Of a DNA stretch of 64,000 nt, positions 52,667-63,631 are shown in pieces; within the stretch, counting starts at the first letter, position 1, and every line of letters begins with the position of its first letter. The translations under genes and the position numbers were made by a program. The stretch is from Bacteroidota bacterium (lineage in GTDB: Bacteria; Bacteroidota; Bacteroidia; Chitinophagales; Chitinophagaceae). Under the pieces are notes generated by a model. That model was not told the origin of the DNA. It did no database searches and was given only the letters and a program-made list of their open reading frames with translations. Location: assembly GCA_018267955.1 (NCBI GenBank), contig JAFDXL010000010.1:62001-126000 (forward strand), given 5' to 3'.

Positions 52667-53053
52667 TCATTTTCTACGAATACCCAATATCAACATGATC
52701 CAACCCAGTATAAAAAACGCGCCACCAATCGGGGTAAGGATACCAACAGCACCAAGGCCTTCACCTCCGTTAGCTTTAAGAAGTGCCAAAAGGTATAGTG
52801 AACCCGAAAACAAAATGATACCGATCATGAAAAAGGTACCCGCCCTTGTTACCCCTTTAGTTGGTGCATATAAGTGAATGATACCTACAGCCAGCAGCGC
52901 TAATGCGTGATAAAACTGGTAGCGAACTCCAGTCTCAAAAGTTTGCAGGAGGTCGGGGCCAAGTATCGGCTTTAAGGCATGAGCACCGAAGGCCCCTAAT
53001 ATTACAGCCAACCCGGCGAAAATAGCGCCTGCCATCAACGACTGCTTATGCAT
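52667..53053 (-). CDS. DUF423 membrane protein
   Basis: The 128-residue product has four hydrophobic helices and the family motif GAFGAHALKP followed by YQFYHALALL. DUF423 (YgdD-like) proteins are small inner-membrane proteins of unknown function. It overlaps the shikimate kinase gene by 19 bp. Confidence 0.85.
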   Translation of the reverse strand: MHKQSLMAGAIFAGLAVILGAFGAHALKPILGPDLLQTFETGVRYQFYHALALLAVGIIHLYAPTKGVTRAGTFFMIGIILFSGSLYLLALLKANGGEGLGAVGILTPIGGAFFILGWIMLILGIRRK

Positions 53054-53559
53054 AAGGAAAAGATTTTATCAAAATTAGTAATGGAAATTTGTTCTGAATG
53101 CAAAATGTAATGCGCTTGCTTGTATATATTTTTCCGCTTTTCAAACAACAACTGTAATTCGCCGTGTATATCCGAAACAGAAGCCAGCAATGGGCGTTCG
53201 TTAGTGTCTTCTTTTTGCTCAAAATGATCGACAAGTGTTGCTATACCGGCATCCAAAAACACAGTACACCCGGCATTGTTCATTAGCTGCATATTATCAT
53301 AAAATACAGGAGTACCACCACCGCATGACACAATCAGCGGACGTTGATAAGAATCAATAATTGTTGCTAATAATTGATGCTCCAATAGTCTAAAATTGGC
53401 TTCTCCATCCGTTTCAAATATTTCTGATACTGTTTTCCCCTGTGCCTTTTCTATCATGTCATCCATATCTACATAGGGTACACGATAATTTTCAGACAAC
53501 TTTTTTGCCCAATAAGTTTTACCCGCAAAGGGCATCCCTATCAGAAATATTATATTCAT
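53035..53559 (-). CDS. aroK: Shikimate kinase
   Basis: I start at the ATG at 53559 (174 residues), which overlaps the cinA stop (ATGA) and directly precedes the P-loop GMPFAGKT; eight codons upstream are open. The DMDDMIE and CGGGTP motifs and RPLL lid are present. AroK phosphorylates shikimate in the chorismate pathway. Confidence 0.88.
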   Translation of the reverse strand: MNIIFLIGMPFAGKTYWAKKLSENYRVPYVDMDDMIEKAQGKTVSEIFETDGEANFRLLEHQLLATIIDSYQRPLIVSCGGGTPVFYDNMQLMNNAGCTVFLDAGIATLVDHFEQKEDTNERPLLASVSDIHGELQLLFEKRKNIYKQAHYILHSEQISITNFDKIFSLCISSR

Positions 53560-54812
53560 GAGCGGCCTTTGATAAACTTCCACAACATGAACATCGCCAT
53601 GATGGCCGCACTTTCTTTATTCCTTATCCGGTCATGGTTAAAGCGAAACTCTTTTGCCTGGGTTTCAGTTGCAGATGCCACCGCTATCCACGCGGTCCTT
53701 GATGCAGCAGTTTCCCCTTCTACTTTATCAATATCCAATATCCCGGTTATACTAATGCTATAATCACTGTTTAATTTTTCCCTTACCCGCTCAGCCATTT
53801 CTCTTGCTACAGGTTCACTTACAGCTCCGTATGCCTCCAGTGTTTCTTTTTGTACCCCCAGTACATTTTCCTTTACTTCTACCAGGTAAGGCACAATACA
53901 GCCTTTCAGGTATTTACTCGCACCGGCAACCTGTGTTATCAGATGTGAAATATAGCCACCCGTGCAGCTTTCTGCTAGTGCAAGGGTGGAGCCTTTTTCA
54001 TTTAACAGTTTGCCCAGTATCTGTTCAAAAGATATATCTTCTGATGCTACCACAATATTAGCAAGACGTTCGTGCAGCTTATGTTGCCATGCTTCCACTT
54101 CGCCAATAAGCCCTTCTTCATTTTCTCTTCTGCCCGTAAGCCTTAGCTTCACCATGCCCAGGCTAGGCAAGTATGCAAGACGTATATAGGGTGGCAATGC
54201 ATTTTCTATATCTGCGATCCTTTCTGCAATAAAACTTTCACCTTCCCCCGCGGTAATAAGCGTGCGGTGCACCATTGCATCACTCTTAAAGCGGCTTTTA
54301 TAAAGTGGCAATACACCATCTTCCATAATGGCCATCATTTCAAAAGGTACTCCGGGCATAGAAATGATCAGCTTACCGTTCTTTTCAAACAACATACCGG
54401 GTGCCGTACCCATCCTGTTAAACAGCACAGTACAATTGTCGGGCACCTCCGCCTGCTTTAGGTTTCTTTCCAAAAACGGACGATTCCTGCGAACAAACAT
54501 TTCCTTTACATGTTCCAGCACACGCTCATCCACTTGCATCTTACCGCCAAAATATTCGCATAGCAAGGGCTTGGTAATATCATCAGCGGTAGGCCCCAGG
54601 CCGCCTGTTATCAAAACTGTATCAGAGGCAGCTATCTCTTCATCTAGTGCCTTGCGTATATCCGGTGCATTATCGCCTACAGCTATTCGCCTCACTACAT
54701 CAATGCCTAACGCGTTCAATTGCCGGGCTATCCATGCCGAATTAGTATCTATTGTTTGCCCTATCAGCAATTCATCCCCTATAGTAATAATGGATGCTTT
54801 TATATTAGCCAT
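53556..54812 (-). CDS. cinA: CinA family protein (nicotinamide nucleotide amidase)
   Basis: The 418-residue product has the N-terminal MoeA/MogA-like COG1058 domain (IGDELLIGQTIDTNSAW, TGGLGPTADD) and the C-terminal PncC domain (AESCTGGYISHLI, GAVSEPVAREMA, SITGI). The GDIV-type stretch near the end is altered (GILDIDKVEG). CinA deamidates NMN or cleans up pyridine nucleotides. It is 2 bp from the thioesterase gene. Confidence 0.9.
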   Translation of the reverse strand: MANIKASIITIGDELLIGQTIDTNSAWIARQLNALGIDVVRRIAVGDNAPDIRKALDEEIAASDTVLITGGLGPTADDITKPLLCEYFGGKMQVDERVLEHVKEMFVRRNRPFLERNLKQAEVPDNCTVLFNRMGTAPGMLFEKNGKLIISMPGVPFEMMAIMEDGVLPLYKSRFKSDAMVHRTLITAGEGESFIAERIADIENALPPYIRLAYLPSLGMVKLRLTGRRENEEGLIGEVEAWQHKLHERLANIVVASEDISFEQILGKLLNEKGSTLALAESCTGGYISHLITQVAGASKYLKGCIVPYLVEVKENVLGVQKETLEAYGAVSEPVAREMAERVREKLNSDYSISITGILDIDKVEGETAASRTAWIAVASATETQAKEFRFNHDRIRNKESAAIMAMFMLWKFIKGRS

Positions 54813-54814
54813 AA

Positions 54815-55228
54815 CTATTTACTAAAAAACGGTGCAAGCCGCTGGTATAATTCAGCAGGCATATTTATTTTCTTTTTTTCTTTCGGATCGAAGAACACTA
54901 ACGTAGTAACACCAACGTTCAGCAGTTGTTCCTGCTCATTATATAATTCTGAATGGAACTGGATTTTAGGCCCTTCGGGCAACTCTTTTAAAATAGTCTT
55001 TACCGTTATCAGGTTGTCATATAACGCGGGCCGCAAATATTTTGCATTTAGTTCTGCTACAGGCATTACAATGCCCATATCTTCCAGTTCTTTGTAGGTA
55101 AAGCCAAGCTGTCTTATAGCCTCTGCCCGGCCAACCTCATAATACAATGCATAATATCCGTAATACAGGTAACCCATCTGGTCCGTTTCACCATAGCGCA
55201 CACGTACCTGCGTTGTCGATTCGTACAT
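54815..55228 (-). CDS. YbgC-type acyl-CoA thioesterase
   Basis: The 137-residue product has VRYGETDQMGYLYYGYYALYYE, the 4HBT hotdog motif with catalytic Asp and following Tyr/His region, and normal length. Probably hydrolyses short or medium acyl-CoA. It lies 5 bp after the SDR gene. Confidence 0.87.
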   Translation of the reverse strand: MYESTTQVRVRYGETDQMGYLYYGYYALYYEVGRAEAIRQLGFTYKELEDMGIVMPVAELNAKYLRPALYDNLITVKTILKELPEGPKIQFHSELYNEQEQLLNVGVTTLVFFDPKEKKKINMPAELYQRLAPFFSK

Positions 55229-55233
55229 AGATC

Positions 55234-56013
55234 CTATTTGGTGCTGTTTACTTTTTCAGCGTCTTTTATTGAATAGATGCCATTTGCCTGGTTCACGCAG
55301 GTTATCGTAAGGTCGTTAATGCAAACATGCGCCGGCAATGTAGCACAGTAATACACGGTATTGGCGATGTCTTCTGCTTGTAATGGCATAAACCCCTTAT
55401 AAACATTGTCAGCCCTTTCCTGGTCTCCTTTAAAGCGTACCAACGAAAATTCGGTTTCCGCCATTCCGGGGTTCACTGCGGTAACTTTTATACCATAAGG
55501 CAGCAAGTCTATTCTCATCGATTGGCTCAGTGCTTCCACCGCAAACTTAGTTGCGCAATACACATTCCCATTTTTATAAACAAGCTTCCCCGCAGTAGAT
55601 CCAATATTAAAGATATGTCCCCCTCTTTCTTTCATCAATGGCAATACAGTTCTTGTTACATACAATAAGCCTTTTACATTAGTATCTACCATCAGGTCCC
55701 AATCATCTATCTCGCCCTCGTCTATGGTCGATAAACCGGATGCCAAGCCTGCATTGTTCACAAGAATGTCTACTCTCCCTACTTTGTTTTTCAATATGTT
55801 TATTGCATCCGTAACCTGACTCCTGTCTCTTACGTCAAATATCAATTCTGTTACATGCACACCATGCTTCGCTTCCAGCTCTTGTTTCAACTGATTTAAT
55901 CTGTCAGCGCGTCTTCCCGTTATACAAAGATCATATCCGTTTGCGGCAAACACTTTTGCGATAGCTTCACCAAAACCAGATGTCGCACCCGTAACCAATA
56001 CCAGTTTGTTCAT
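55234..56013 (-). CDS. Short-chain dehydrogenase (YdfG-like)
   Basis: The 259-residue product has TGATSGFGEAIA (NADP binding), NNAGLA, a catalytic Ser (IGSTAGKL) and YCATK (Tyr, Lys), and the PGMAETEFSLVRF loop of YdfG-like 3-hydroxy acid dehydrogenases. It may oxidise L-allo-threonine or 3-hydroxypropionate; this is family knowledge. Confidence 0.87.
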   Translation of the reverse strand: MNKLVLVTGATSGFGEAIAKVFAANGYDLCITGRRADRLNQLKQELEAKHGVHVTELIFDVRDRSQVTDAINILKNKVGRVDILVNNAGLASGLSTIDEGEIDDWDLMVDTNVKGLLYVTRTVLPLMKERGGHIFNIGSTAGKLVYKNGNVYCATKFAVEALSQSMRIDLLPYGIKVTAVNPGMAETEFSLVRFKGDQERADNVYKGFMPLQAEDIANTVYYCATLPAHVCINDLTITCVNQANGIYSIKDAEKVNSTK

Positions 56014-56088
56014 GCTTATGTCTCTTAATTTTCAATATTAAAGATACTACCACGTGCGCAATACAACACGTATAGTATTAAAATGAAA

Positions 56089-56111
56089 ATGTTCCGCAGT
56101 TTGCGGAACAT
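56089..56111 (-). terminator. Terminator after the T9SS type B gene
   Basis: A perfect 10-bp stem (ATGTTCCGCA/TGCGGAACAT) with a 3-nt loop follows the stop of the gene at 56123 and leads on the minus strand into ATTTTCATTTTAA, a T-rich tail. Confidence 0.8.
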
Positions 56112-56122
56112 TCATATAAATA

Positions 56123-58069
56123 TCATCGTAGTAGCGTGACGTCGCCTTTTTGCAGTTCATCTTTCCCAAATCTATCTGTGACGGATAAAACCCAGAAATA
56201 AGTACCGATATCGGCGTCCTTACCTTTGTAGGTGCCATCCCAGCCATCACCAATATGATCTGTCTGAAATACTAACTCACCAAAACGATTAAACACCCTG
56301 AAGAAATTAATTTTGGCATATCCTACACTTATCATACGCAGGTAATCGTTCAATCCATCGCGGTTAGGTGTAAATGCACTGGGCACAAATAACGATGACT
56401 GGTTTACTACCCATACCTTTATCGAATCGTCACCTTCGCAGCCGGCAGCGCTTTTAATGTGTACATTATAGTTATAATGCCCGGTATCAGGGTAAAATCC
56501 CTGTGGGTTGTTGATATTCGTTAAGTTAAGCCTGTCGCCTGGCGTCCATGTAAATTCTACGCCGCCAATTGCATAAAAGTTAATGGTCTCCCCTTTTACA
56601 ATCACTGTATCATTGCCGGCAAATGGATCAAACCAGCTCACATTTACATCTTTCGTTGCCGTGTCAAGGCACCCTTTAATACTCTTTACAATAAGTGAAA
56701 CCTTGTAATTTCCCCCTTGAGCAAAAGAATGCACCGGGTTGCGATCGTAAACATCATCTGTACCGTCACCAAAATTCCATTTCCACTCAATAAGCGGTTT
56801 ATAGGTAACGGTAGAAGTATCGGTGAATTGTATTGGCGTTTTCGGGCACATCAAACCGCTGTAGAGGTACTCTGCATCAATCGATGGATATATTTTTACC
56901 AGCCTTGATATGCTATCAGGGCAGGTACTTCCCTTATTTACAACCAGCTTTACTACGTAAGTACCGGTATCAGGATAATTGAATGTCGGCTCAAAATCGC
57001 TCGATTTAGCGCCTTCCACACCAAAATCCCAGTCATACGCAAAACCGCCGGTGCTTCTATTTAAAAAATGTACCGATGTGCCCTGGCAATCTACTATATA
57101 GGTATTAAACTCTTCGGATAGCTGCGGTATATCCGCCACCACCGCTTTGGAGCAGTTGGTTACAACAAACTGGAACTCACGATGTACCGTGTTGATACGG
57201 ATTCCGTTTCTCCATTCGTTACAGCAAACAGACACTACATACCTGCCCTGCAAATTAGGCGTACCGGTTATCAAACCCGTTTTAGGATCTATTTGTATGG
57301 TAGGGTTTCCAGCCATCGGCTTAGTTGGCGAAAAACCTGTTACATATCCATAACTCGGCGGATTATTGCTGGGCACAGTAATGGGCGCCGGCAATACGGG
57401 CGATGGAAAAGGCTTAGGGTTATTGAATACACCACCTGGATAAGCATCACAAAATTCGTAGCTCAAAGAATCTCCGTCAGCATCAGTAGCGGAGTGATCA
57501 TAAACCAACGGATTATTGATACAAATGATTTGCGGAGGATAGTTTTTAAATACCGCACTGTTATTGATACCAATATTCGATGATGGAATATCGCAATAAT
57601 AGGTAGCGCCAACCTGGCTAGGATTGTTGATATTTAATATTGAAGCATTACGGCAACACCTTACATAGATCACACGCATGGCTGTATTTTGCGGCAACGC
57701 ATATTGTTTCACAAATGTTACTCTTTTCAGGCAGGTGGGCGGCGGGTTGTTAACGCAACTGTTACTGAAGTTGGGCGGTACAGCTATATCTTCCTTTTTG
57801 TAAATAGAGTCAATTGGGACAATCGCATTACCCGCCTGGGTAAAGATGCCAATGTATGCCGGGTTATCCTGCATAATTGCATCCGGCAAGCCGTTAATGC
57901 AATCCTGGTATATCACTAATCTTATTTCATAGATCAATCTACCGTTGCCGTCACCGCTGATGAATTTATAGGATAATTCTCCACCAACAATATGCGTAGC
58001 CCATACCGGCGCAGAAATGACAGATAATATCGCCGTTAAGAGAATTAAAATTGCGCTACGCAACTTCAT
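56123..58069 (-). CDS. PKD-domain protein with T9SS type B (gliding-motility-like) C-terminus
   Basis: The 648-residue product has a signal peptide (cleavage near VWAT), an N-terminal beta domain with many Cys and Pro, two PKD domains (YDWDFG-like and WKWNFGDGTDD) and a C-terminal CHU_C domain: FVPSAFTPNRDGLNDYL, FNRFGELVFQT, GDGWDGTYKG, TYFWVLSV. This is a type IX cargo with type B signal, likely surface-associated and perhaps involved in adhesion or gliding. Confidence 0.88.
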   Translation of the reverse strand: MKLRSAILILLTAILSVISAPVWATHIVGGELSYKFISGDGNGRLIYEIRLVIYQDCINGLPDAIMQDNPAYIGIFTQAGNAIVPIDSIYKKEDIAVPPNFSNSCVNNPPPTCLKRVTFVKQYALPQNTAMRVIYVRCCRNASILNINNPSQVGATYYCDIPSSNIGINNSAVFKNYPPQIICINNPLVYDHSATDADGDSLSYEFCDAYPGGVFNNPKPFPSPVLPAPITVPSNNPPSYGYVTGFSPTKPMAGNPTIQIDPKTGLITGTPNLQGRYVVSVCCNEWRNGIRINTVHREFQFVVTNCSKAVVADIPQLSEEFNTYIVDCQGTSVHFLNRSTGGFAYDWDFGVEGAKSSDFEPTFNYPDTGTYVVKLVVNKGSTCPDSISRLVKIYPSIDAEYLYSGLMCPKTPIQFTDTSTVTYKPLIEWKWNFGDGTDDVYDRNPVHSFAQGGNYKVSLIVKSIKGCLDTATKDVNVSWFDPFAGNDTVIVKGETINFYAIGGVEFTWTPGDRLNLTNINNPQGFYPDTGHYNYNVHIKSAAGCEGDDSIKVWVVNQSSLFVPSAFTPNRDGLNDYLRMISVGYAKINFFRVFNRFGELVFQTDHIGDGWDGTYKGKDADIGTYFWVLSVTDRFGKDELQKGDVTLLR

Positions 58070-58074
58070 AGGTG

Positions 58075-58893
58075 TTACATTTTATAACAGTATTTAACAA
58101 AATACGTTAAATCTTTTACTAATTCAACGGGTTGCTCCAGCATGCTCATATGTGCACATGCGTCGTAAACATTTACAAAGTTAACGTTTGCGACTATTGA
58201 TTGGTTCATAACCTTTTCGGGAGAGGCGATGGAATCCTCCTTCCCTATTATCCATTGCACGGGAAAATGCCCGTCCTTCAACACTTTTCGTCTATCAGGT
58301 CTGTTTATCATGGCATTGTAAAAAGCTACAAGGTTATCACCAGGTACTTTGCATGCTTCCTGTATCTGGTATTCAATTACGTTCTTAGACTTCTCTTTAA
58401 AGCCCGCACAAAACAAGCCTGGTATCATCTGTTTAACAAAAGCCTCTTTACCCCCCTTATCTATTAAACTAATGGCTTTTCTCCTGTTCTCCTTTTTCTC
58501 TTCAGAATCGGCATCGCATACGGAGTGCACCATTGACAGTCCTTTAACAGCCCGGGGGTACAATTCTGCAAACGCAAGCGCTGTGTATCCTCCCATCGAA
58601 TGCCCGGCAAATACTGCGTTTGTGATATTTTCAGTATCAAGTACCAGCTTCACGCTATCCGCCATCTGTTCCATACTCATCTCTCTCGACAAAAAGGTAC
58701 TATCCCCGGCGCCGGGCAGGTCAGGAATTATAATCCTAAACTGATTTGAGAGTCCTTCCCACATCTGGCTCCAAAGGGCACCGGATTGAGGAAAACCATG
58801 CAGCAATACCAATGCATTCCCTTTTCCGCCAACCCTGTAATTCAGTTTAGGAAAATCTATAGATGAGGTATATTTAACTTCCACTTTTTGCAA
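58075..58893 (-). CDS. Alpha/beta hydrolase
   Basis: The 272-residue product has LLHGFPQSGALW (oxyanion region), nucleophile elbow GHSMGGY and a C-terminal His in DACAHMSMLEQP. Substrate unknown. No signal peptide. Overlaps the DUF4105 gene by 20 bp. Confidence 0.88.
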   Translation of the reverse strand: MQKVEVKYTSSIDFPKLNYRVGGKGNALVLLHGFPQSGALWSQMWEGLSNQFRIIIPDLPGAGDSTFLSREMSMEQMADSVKLVLDTENITNAVFAGHSMGGYTALAFAELYPRAVKGLSMVHSVCDADSEEKKENRRKAISLIDKGGKEAFVKQMIPGLFCAGFKEKSKNVIEYQIQEACKVPGDNLVAFYNAMINRPDRRKVLKDGHFPVQWIIGKEDSIASPEKVMNQSIVANVNFVNVYDACAHMSMLEQPVELVKDLTYFVKYCYKM

Positions 58894-60037
58894 TTTGTTT
58901 ATTGCTCCTATAAATCATGCCATACACTAAAACCAATGATAGCAAAAGCGGAGAAAGCTCTACAATTGGCAGCTGCTGAATTCTTAGCACGTGTAAGAAC
59001 AACGATACAAAAATCAAAATTATTGCCACGAGCGGGTATAATGTTTTGCCTCGCTTGCTCGCAAATGCAAATATCACATTCGTTGGCAATGCCCACAGTA
59101 AGTTAAAATTGTTCTGACAGGCCTGGTGATCGGTACCCAACCACATAACCATAATAAGGCACCCTAAAAGCCCTGTTATAGCCAATAGCAGGGTACTCAT
59201 AATCTTCCCTAAAACCTGCAGGGATGGGATAAATAGTCCTGCCATTGTAAGTAAACATATGCCTATCATTAAGAGCAAAGGCATATTTACACCCGCAGGT
59301 TTATATTCCGACCCCGGCTCTATCAATTGCATTGGCCCTGCAACAATTTTACCATTAACGGTTGCTCCTGCCATAGCATCTCTCAGGTAATCCGGCAAAA
59401 ACATGATATCATTATTGGTCATCGGAACATCTATCTTACTGCCCAGCAATATATTAACCCCTACGCGCTCCCAATGCACCCGATAGAAATACCTGTTTAT
59501 GATATCCCTGTAACTTAAATTTCCTCCCGGCAATACATCGCGATATTTGAATTTCTTTCCCAGTGCTTCGGGAAATACATCACGTATCCTTGTGGCGCAA
59601 TTATCAAAGAAGAAATCGTACTTGTAATACTTATACTCTTCTAACGCATTGTGTTTAAGAAAAGAATAGATAGATATTTTGGAGAGGCCATTAATATCCA
59701 GAACCTGTTCCTGCACACTTCGATGCGCTTCCAGGTATTCCTGCAAAAACGCCTGGTATGGATAATAGGAAACATAGTATAACAGTTTACCTCGCATAAA
59801 CTGCATTTCGAAATCATCTCCATAACCATTAAAAGTACCGTAATTATAAACGTTATCTGTACCATTAATGCTATCTGTAACCCTTATTGCTGTGTGCCCA
59901 AAGGTCTCCCATATCTCATCTCCTGTGCCGCAGGTCAGCAGGCTGATGCGCAAATGGCTGGTATCAACAAACTGCTCTTGTGCATGTGTATGAAGGGTTA
60001 CAAAACAAAAGAGCATTAAAAACAACTTCCTGATCAT
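58874..60037 (-). CDS. DUF4105/Lnb-like membrane protein
   Basis: The 387-residue product has a signal peptide (after HTHAQ), a periplasmic domain with FGHTAIRV (His) and FFDNCATRIRD (Cys) motifs, and about five membrane helices after residue 245. This is the DUF4105 layout now associated with the lipoprotein N-acyltransferase Lnb of Bacteroidetes (established knowledge for some members). A role in N-acylating lipoproteins is inferred. Confidence 0.75.
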   Translation of the reverse strand: MIRKLFLMLFCFVTLHTHAQEQFVDTSHLRISLLTCGTGDEIWETFGHTAIRVTDSINGTDNVYNYGTFNGYGDDFEMQFMRGKLLYYVSYYPYQAFLQEYLEAHRSVQEQVLDINGLSKISIYSFLKHNALEEYKYYKYDFFFDNCATRIRDVFPEALGKKFKYRDVLPGGNLSYRDIINRYFYRVHWERVGVNILLGSKIDVPMTNNDIMFLPDYLRDAMAGATVNGKIVAGPMQLIEPGSEYKPAGVNMPLLLMIGICLLTMAGLFIPSLQVLGKIMSTLLLAITGLLGCLIMVMWLGTDHQACQNNFNLLWALPTNVIFAFASKRGKTLYPLVAIILIFVSLFLHVLRIQQLPIVELSPLLLSLVLVYGMIYRSNKQIAKSGS

Positions 60038-60055
60038 GGGCGAAAAATAAGAAAA

Positions 60056-60076
60056 GGCTGCCTTTATCGGGCAGCC
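60056..60076 (-). terminator. Terminator after the sdh operon
   Basis: A perfect 7-bp stem (GGCTGCC/GGCAGCC) with a 7-nt loop lies 24 bp after sdhB and is followed on the minus strand by TTTTCTTATTTTT. Confidence 0.8.
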
Positions 60077-60099
60077 AATATGATGATTTTAAAATTTCA

Positions 60100-60876
60100 C
60101 TATATAGCGTTTTGAGATCCTCCGTCAAACATTGCACCCAGGTATTCCCTGTTCAGGCGTGCTATATTTTCAAGCGATATACCTTTAGGACATTCCGCCT
60201 CGCAGGCACCAATATTGGTACAGCTACCAAAGCCTTCTTTATCCATCTGGTGTATCATATTCATGGCACGTGTTTTACGCTCAGGATCACCTTGTGGCAA
60301 CAGTGACAGGTGAGATACTTTAGCTGATACAAACAGCATTGCAGACGCGTTAGGACATGCAGCCACGCAAGCACCACAACCTATACAGGCAGCAGAAGCA
60401 AACGATTCATCAGCATCATGCTTTTCAATGGGTATAGCGTTTGCATCCACGGCATTACCGGTGTTTACAGACACATAACCACCTGCTTGTATGATCCTGT
60501 CAAATGCCTGGCGGTCTACTACCAGGTCCTTGATTACAGGGAATGAATTGGCCCTCCATGGTTCTACAACAATGGTATCGCCATCTTTATATTCACGCAT
60601 GTGCAACTGGCAGGTAGTTGTATGATGCCATGGCCCGTGTGCACGGCCATTTATGTACATACTGCACATACCGCAGATACCTTCACGGCAATCGTGGTCA
60701 AAAGCGATAGGCTCTTTATTTTCTGCAACCAACTGCTCGTTCAGTACATCAAACATCTCAAGAAAAGACATTTCAGAAGAAATGTTTTTTACCTGGTAAG
60801 TCTCAAAACGTCCCTTTTCATTCTTGTTTTTCTGCTTCCACACCTTTAAGGTGAGATTCATATGATAATGCTCCAT
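60100..60876 (-). CDS. sdhB: Succinate dehydrogenase/fumarate reductase iron-sulfur subunit
   Basis: The 258-residue product has the 2Fe-2S ligands CREGICGMC, a later Cys in TTTCQL, and the 4Fe-4S/3Fe-4S set [12 protein letters not shown] and a C-x(5)-C-x3-CP near the end ([14 protein letters not shown]). It transfers electrons from the flavoprotein to the haem subunit. An ATG six codons in (60861) is an alternative start. Last gene of sdhCAB. Confidence 0.95.
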   Translation of the reverse strand: MEHYHMNLTLKVWKQKNKNEKGRFETYQVKNISSEMSFLEMFDVLNEQLVAENKEPIAFDHDCREGICGMCSMYINGRAHGPWHHTTTCQLHMREYKDGDTIVVEPWRANSFPVIKDLVVDRQAFDRIIQAGGYVSVNTGNAVDANAIPIEKHDADESFASAACIGCGACVAACPNASAMLFVSAKVSHLSLLPQGDPERKTRAMNMIHQMDKEGFGSCTNIGACEAECPKGISLENIARLNREYLGAMFDGGSQNAI

Positions 60877-60905
60877 GACGGAATATTTTCTTTTTAAGTT
60901 TACTA

Positions 60906-62882
60906 TTATTTGTATGAACGTTGGGTTGGGTGAACTACATCGTAGATCAGCTCTTCTTTATGCAATTCAAAATTGCTGTCGCCTTTATATTCCCACGCAG
61001 ATACATACATATATTGATCATCCTGGCGTTGTGCTTCCCCTTCTTCCGTTTGATATTCTTCACGGAAGTGGCCGCCGCAGCTTTCATTACGGTTCAGTGC
61101 ATCCATACACATCAGCTCACCAAGCTCCAGGAAGTCTGCAACGCGGTTTGCTTTATCCAGTTCAGGGTTGAATTCATTTACATCGCCCGGTATGCGTACG
61201 TTGCTCCAGAATTCTTTACGCAATGCTTTGATCTCTTCAATAGCTTCTTTAAGGCCTTGTGCATTACGCGCCATACCGCATTTATCCCACATGATCTTAC
61301 CAAGGCGTTTGTGGAAGCTTTCTACGCTTTCCGTACCCTTGATGCTCATTAGTTTGTTGATGCGGTCACGTACATTATTTTCTGCTTCTACGAAAGCCGG
61401 GTGATCGGTAGGTATTGCTTTGGTACGGATATCGTCTGCCAGGTTATTACCCAATGTATAAGGTATTACAAAGTACCCGTCAGCAAGCCCTTGCATCAGC
61501 GCAGATGCACCCAACCTGTTGGCACCGTGATCGCTAAAGTTAGCTTCTCCTAATGCATACAAACCGGGAACTGTTGTTTGCAATTCATAGTCAACCCACA
61601 AACCACCCATTGTATAGTGCACCGCAGGATATATACGCATCGGTACTTCGTATGGATTTTCACCTGTTATCTTTTCATACATTTCAAACAGGTTGCCGTA
61701 TTTCTCTTTTACTACTTCTTTACCCAGTTTTGTTATGGTCGCAGCATCTGCATTTTCTATACCTTGTTTGCTTACTTCAATCTTTCCATAACGCTGTATT
61801 GCTGAGGCGTAATCAAGATAAACTGCTTGTTTAGATGCACCTACACCATAACCTGCATCACAACGCTCTTTTGCAGCACGGCTGGCAACGTCACGTGGCA
61901 CCAGGTTACCAAAGGCAGGGTACCTGCGTTCCAGGTAATAATCCCTTTCTTCTTCAGGTATATCGTTTGGTTTGCGGTTATCTCCTTGTTTTTTAGGCAC
62001 CCATATACGTCCGTCGTTACGCAGCGATTCAGACATCAATGTCAGTTTCGATTGGTGGTCACCACTTACAGGAATACATGTCGGGTGTATCTGGGTAAAG
62101 CAAGGATTACCGAAATAAGCTCCTTTTTTATGTGCTTTCCATGCTGCTGTTACGTTACTGCCCATGGCGTTTGTCGATAGGTAGAATACGTTACCATAAC
62201 CACCGCTGCAAAGCAACACAGCATGGCCAAAATGACGCTCCAGTTCGCCTGTTACCAGGTTGCGAACAATAACACCACGTGCTTTACCGTCTATCATAAC
62301 TACCTCCAGCATTTCATGGCGGCTATATTGGGTAACGTTACCCAATGCAACCTGCCTTTCCAATGCCTGGTAGGCGCCTATCAGCAACTGCTGGCCGGTT
62401 TGCCCCGCCGCATAGAATGTACGTTGTACCTGTGTACCACCGAATGAACGGTTACTCAACAGTCCGCCATATTCACGTGCAAAAGGAACACCCTGAGCAA
62501 CGCACTGGTCAATAATATTAGCACTCACGCTCGCAAGCCTGTACACATTAGCCTCACGAGAGCGGTAGTCGCCACCTTTCACCGTATCATAAAACAGGCG
62601 GAAAGTGCTGTCACCATCATTCTGATAGTTCTTGGCCGCGTTGATACCACCTTGCGCAGCAATAGAGTGTGCACGGCGCGGACTATCCTGGAAACAGAAT
62701 GTCTTTACTTTATAACCTAATTCACCAAGAGATGCAGCGGCTGATGCGCCTGCAAGCCCGGTACCTATTACTATTATTTCTAACTGGCGTTTGTTAGCCG
62801 GGTTTACCAGCTTACAGGTCGATTTATATTTCTCCCACTTTTCTTCAAGAGATCCTGCAGGTATTTTAGAATTAAGTGCCAT
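60906..62882 (-). CDS. sdhA: Succinate dehydrogenase/fumarate reductase flavoprotein subunit
   Basis: The 658-residue product has [10 protein letters not shown] (FAD), [15 protein letters not shown] (His for covalent FAD), a catalytic HPTC region and [10 protein letters not shown]. It oxidises succinate in the TCA cycle or reduces fumarate. Length fits the Bacteroidota/epsilon-type enzymes. It lies 43 bp after sdhC and 29 bp before sdhB. Confidence 0.96.
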   Translation of the reverse strand: MALNSKIPAGSLEEKWEKYKSTCKLVNPANKRQLEIIVIGTGLAGASAAASLGELGYKVKTFCFQDSPRRAHSIAAQGGINAAKNYQNDGDSTFRLFYDTVKGGDYRSREANVYRLASVSANIIDQCVAQGVPFAREYGGLLSNRSFGGTQVQRTFYAAGQTGQQLLIGAYQALERQVALGNVTQYSRHEMLEVVMIDGKARGVIVRNLVTGELERHFGHAVLLCSGGYGNVFYLSTNAMGSNVTAAWKAHKKGAYFGNPCFTQIHPTCIPVSGDHQSKLTLMSESLRNDGRIWVPKKQGDNRKPNDIPEEERDYYLERRYPAFGNLVPRDVASRAAKERCDAGYGVGASKQAVYLDYASAIQRYGKIEVSKQGIENADAATITKLGKEVVKEKYGNLFEMYEKITGENPYEVPMRIYPAVHYTMGGLWVDYELQTTVPGLYALGEANFSDHGANRLGASALMQGLADGYFVIPYTLGNNLADDIRTKAIPTDHPAFVEAENNVRDRINKLMSIKGTESVESFHKRLGKIMWDKCGMARNAQGLKEAIEEIKALRKEFWSNVRIPGDVNEFNPELDKANRVADFLELGELMCMDALNRNESCGGHFREEYQTEEGEAQRQDDQYMYVSAWEYKGDSNFELHKEELIYDVVHPTQRSYK

Positions 62883-62925
62883 ATCGGAAAGATTCGCGAT
62901 TATTTTAAAACAAGTTGAAGGAAAA

Positions 62926-63588
62926 TTAGTTTACCCAATGCATATAAAAAGAAATAGGCATCAGGGCAAAAATTACCGTTACGATAATGGAAAAAGCCAC
63001 ACCTACATTTTTGATCATTGTCTTATATCTATGGGTAGTAAGGCCCAGTGTTTGCATAGAACTGTAAACACCATGTACCAAGTGCCATGCCAGGGCAAAG
63101 CAACCTAAAAGATATATAACAACAATAACCACGTTCTGAAACTCTTCCTTCATCAGTTCATAAAGATTCAATTCGCCACTGCCAAAAGTCTGTGCAAAAC
63201 GGTTAGGTCCCCAAAATTTAGACAAGTGGATGATAAGGAACAACAAGATAAGAGTTCCCAACAATCCCATAGAGCGCCTGTACCATGGGCTCGTTTGGCT
63301 GCCCGCTTTTACTGCATAACGCGTATTGCGGCGTTTGCTGTTCTTAGCCCACAGGCTTAAACCCTGTACTATATGAAGTATCAGGAATGCAAACAATCCG
63401 ATCTCTATCGTACGGATAACAACATTCGTACCCATAAAATGTGCAGCAGTTAAGAACGCATCTTCACCAAACCATATTTGGGCGTTTATGTAACAGTGCA
63501 CTATCAGGAATAAGATCAGGAATATACCGGTTAGCGACATTTGAATTTTCTTGCCAACCGAGCTGCTAAAAGCTTGTTTCCAGGACAT
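62926..63588 (-). CDS. sdhC: Succinate dehydrogenase cytochrome b subunit
   Basis: I start at the ATG at 63588 (220 residues), because the promoter element at 63632 lies inside the longer open frame. The product has five membrane helices with haem-type His residues ([31 protein letters not shown]), the diheme type B arrangement with a single anchor subunit, so no sdhD is expected. First gene of the sdhCAB operon. Confidence 0.92.
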   Translation of the reverse strand: MSWKQAFSSSVGKKIQMSLTGIFLILFLIVHCYINAQIWFGEDAFLTAAHFMGTNVVIRTIEIGLFAFLILHIVQGLSLWAKNSKRRNTRYAVKAGSQTSPWYRRSMGLLGTLILLFLIIHLSKFWGPNRFAQTFGSGELNLYELMKEEFQNVVIVVIYLLGCFALAWHLVHGVYSSMQTLGLTTHRYKTMIKNVGVAFSIIVTVIFALMPISFYMHWVN

Positions 63589-63631
63589 AATTAGTAGTCT
63601 GTATTTTGTAGAATGTAATTGTAAACGGCCA

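Noticed and set aside
54328-54825. Plus-strand frame of 165 codons opposite cinA
   Set aside because: CinA motifs are clear on the other strand; the Ser-rich product is a typical antisense shadow.
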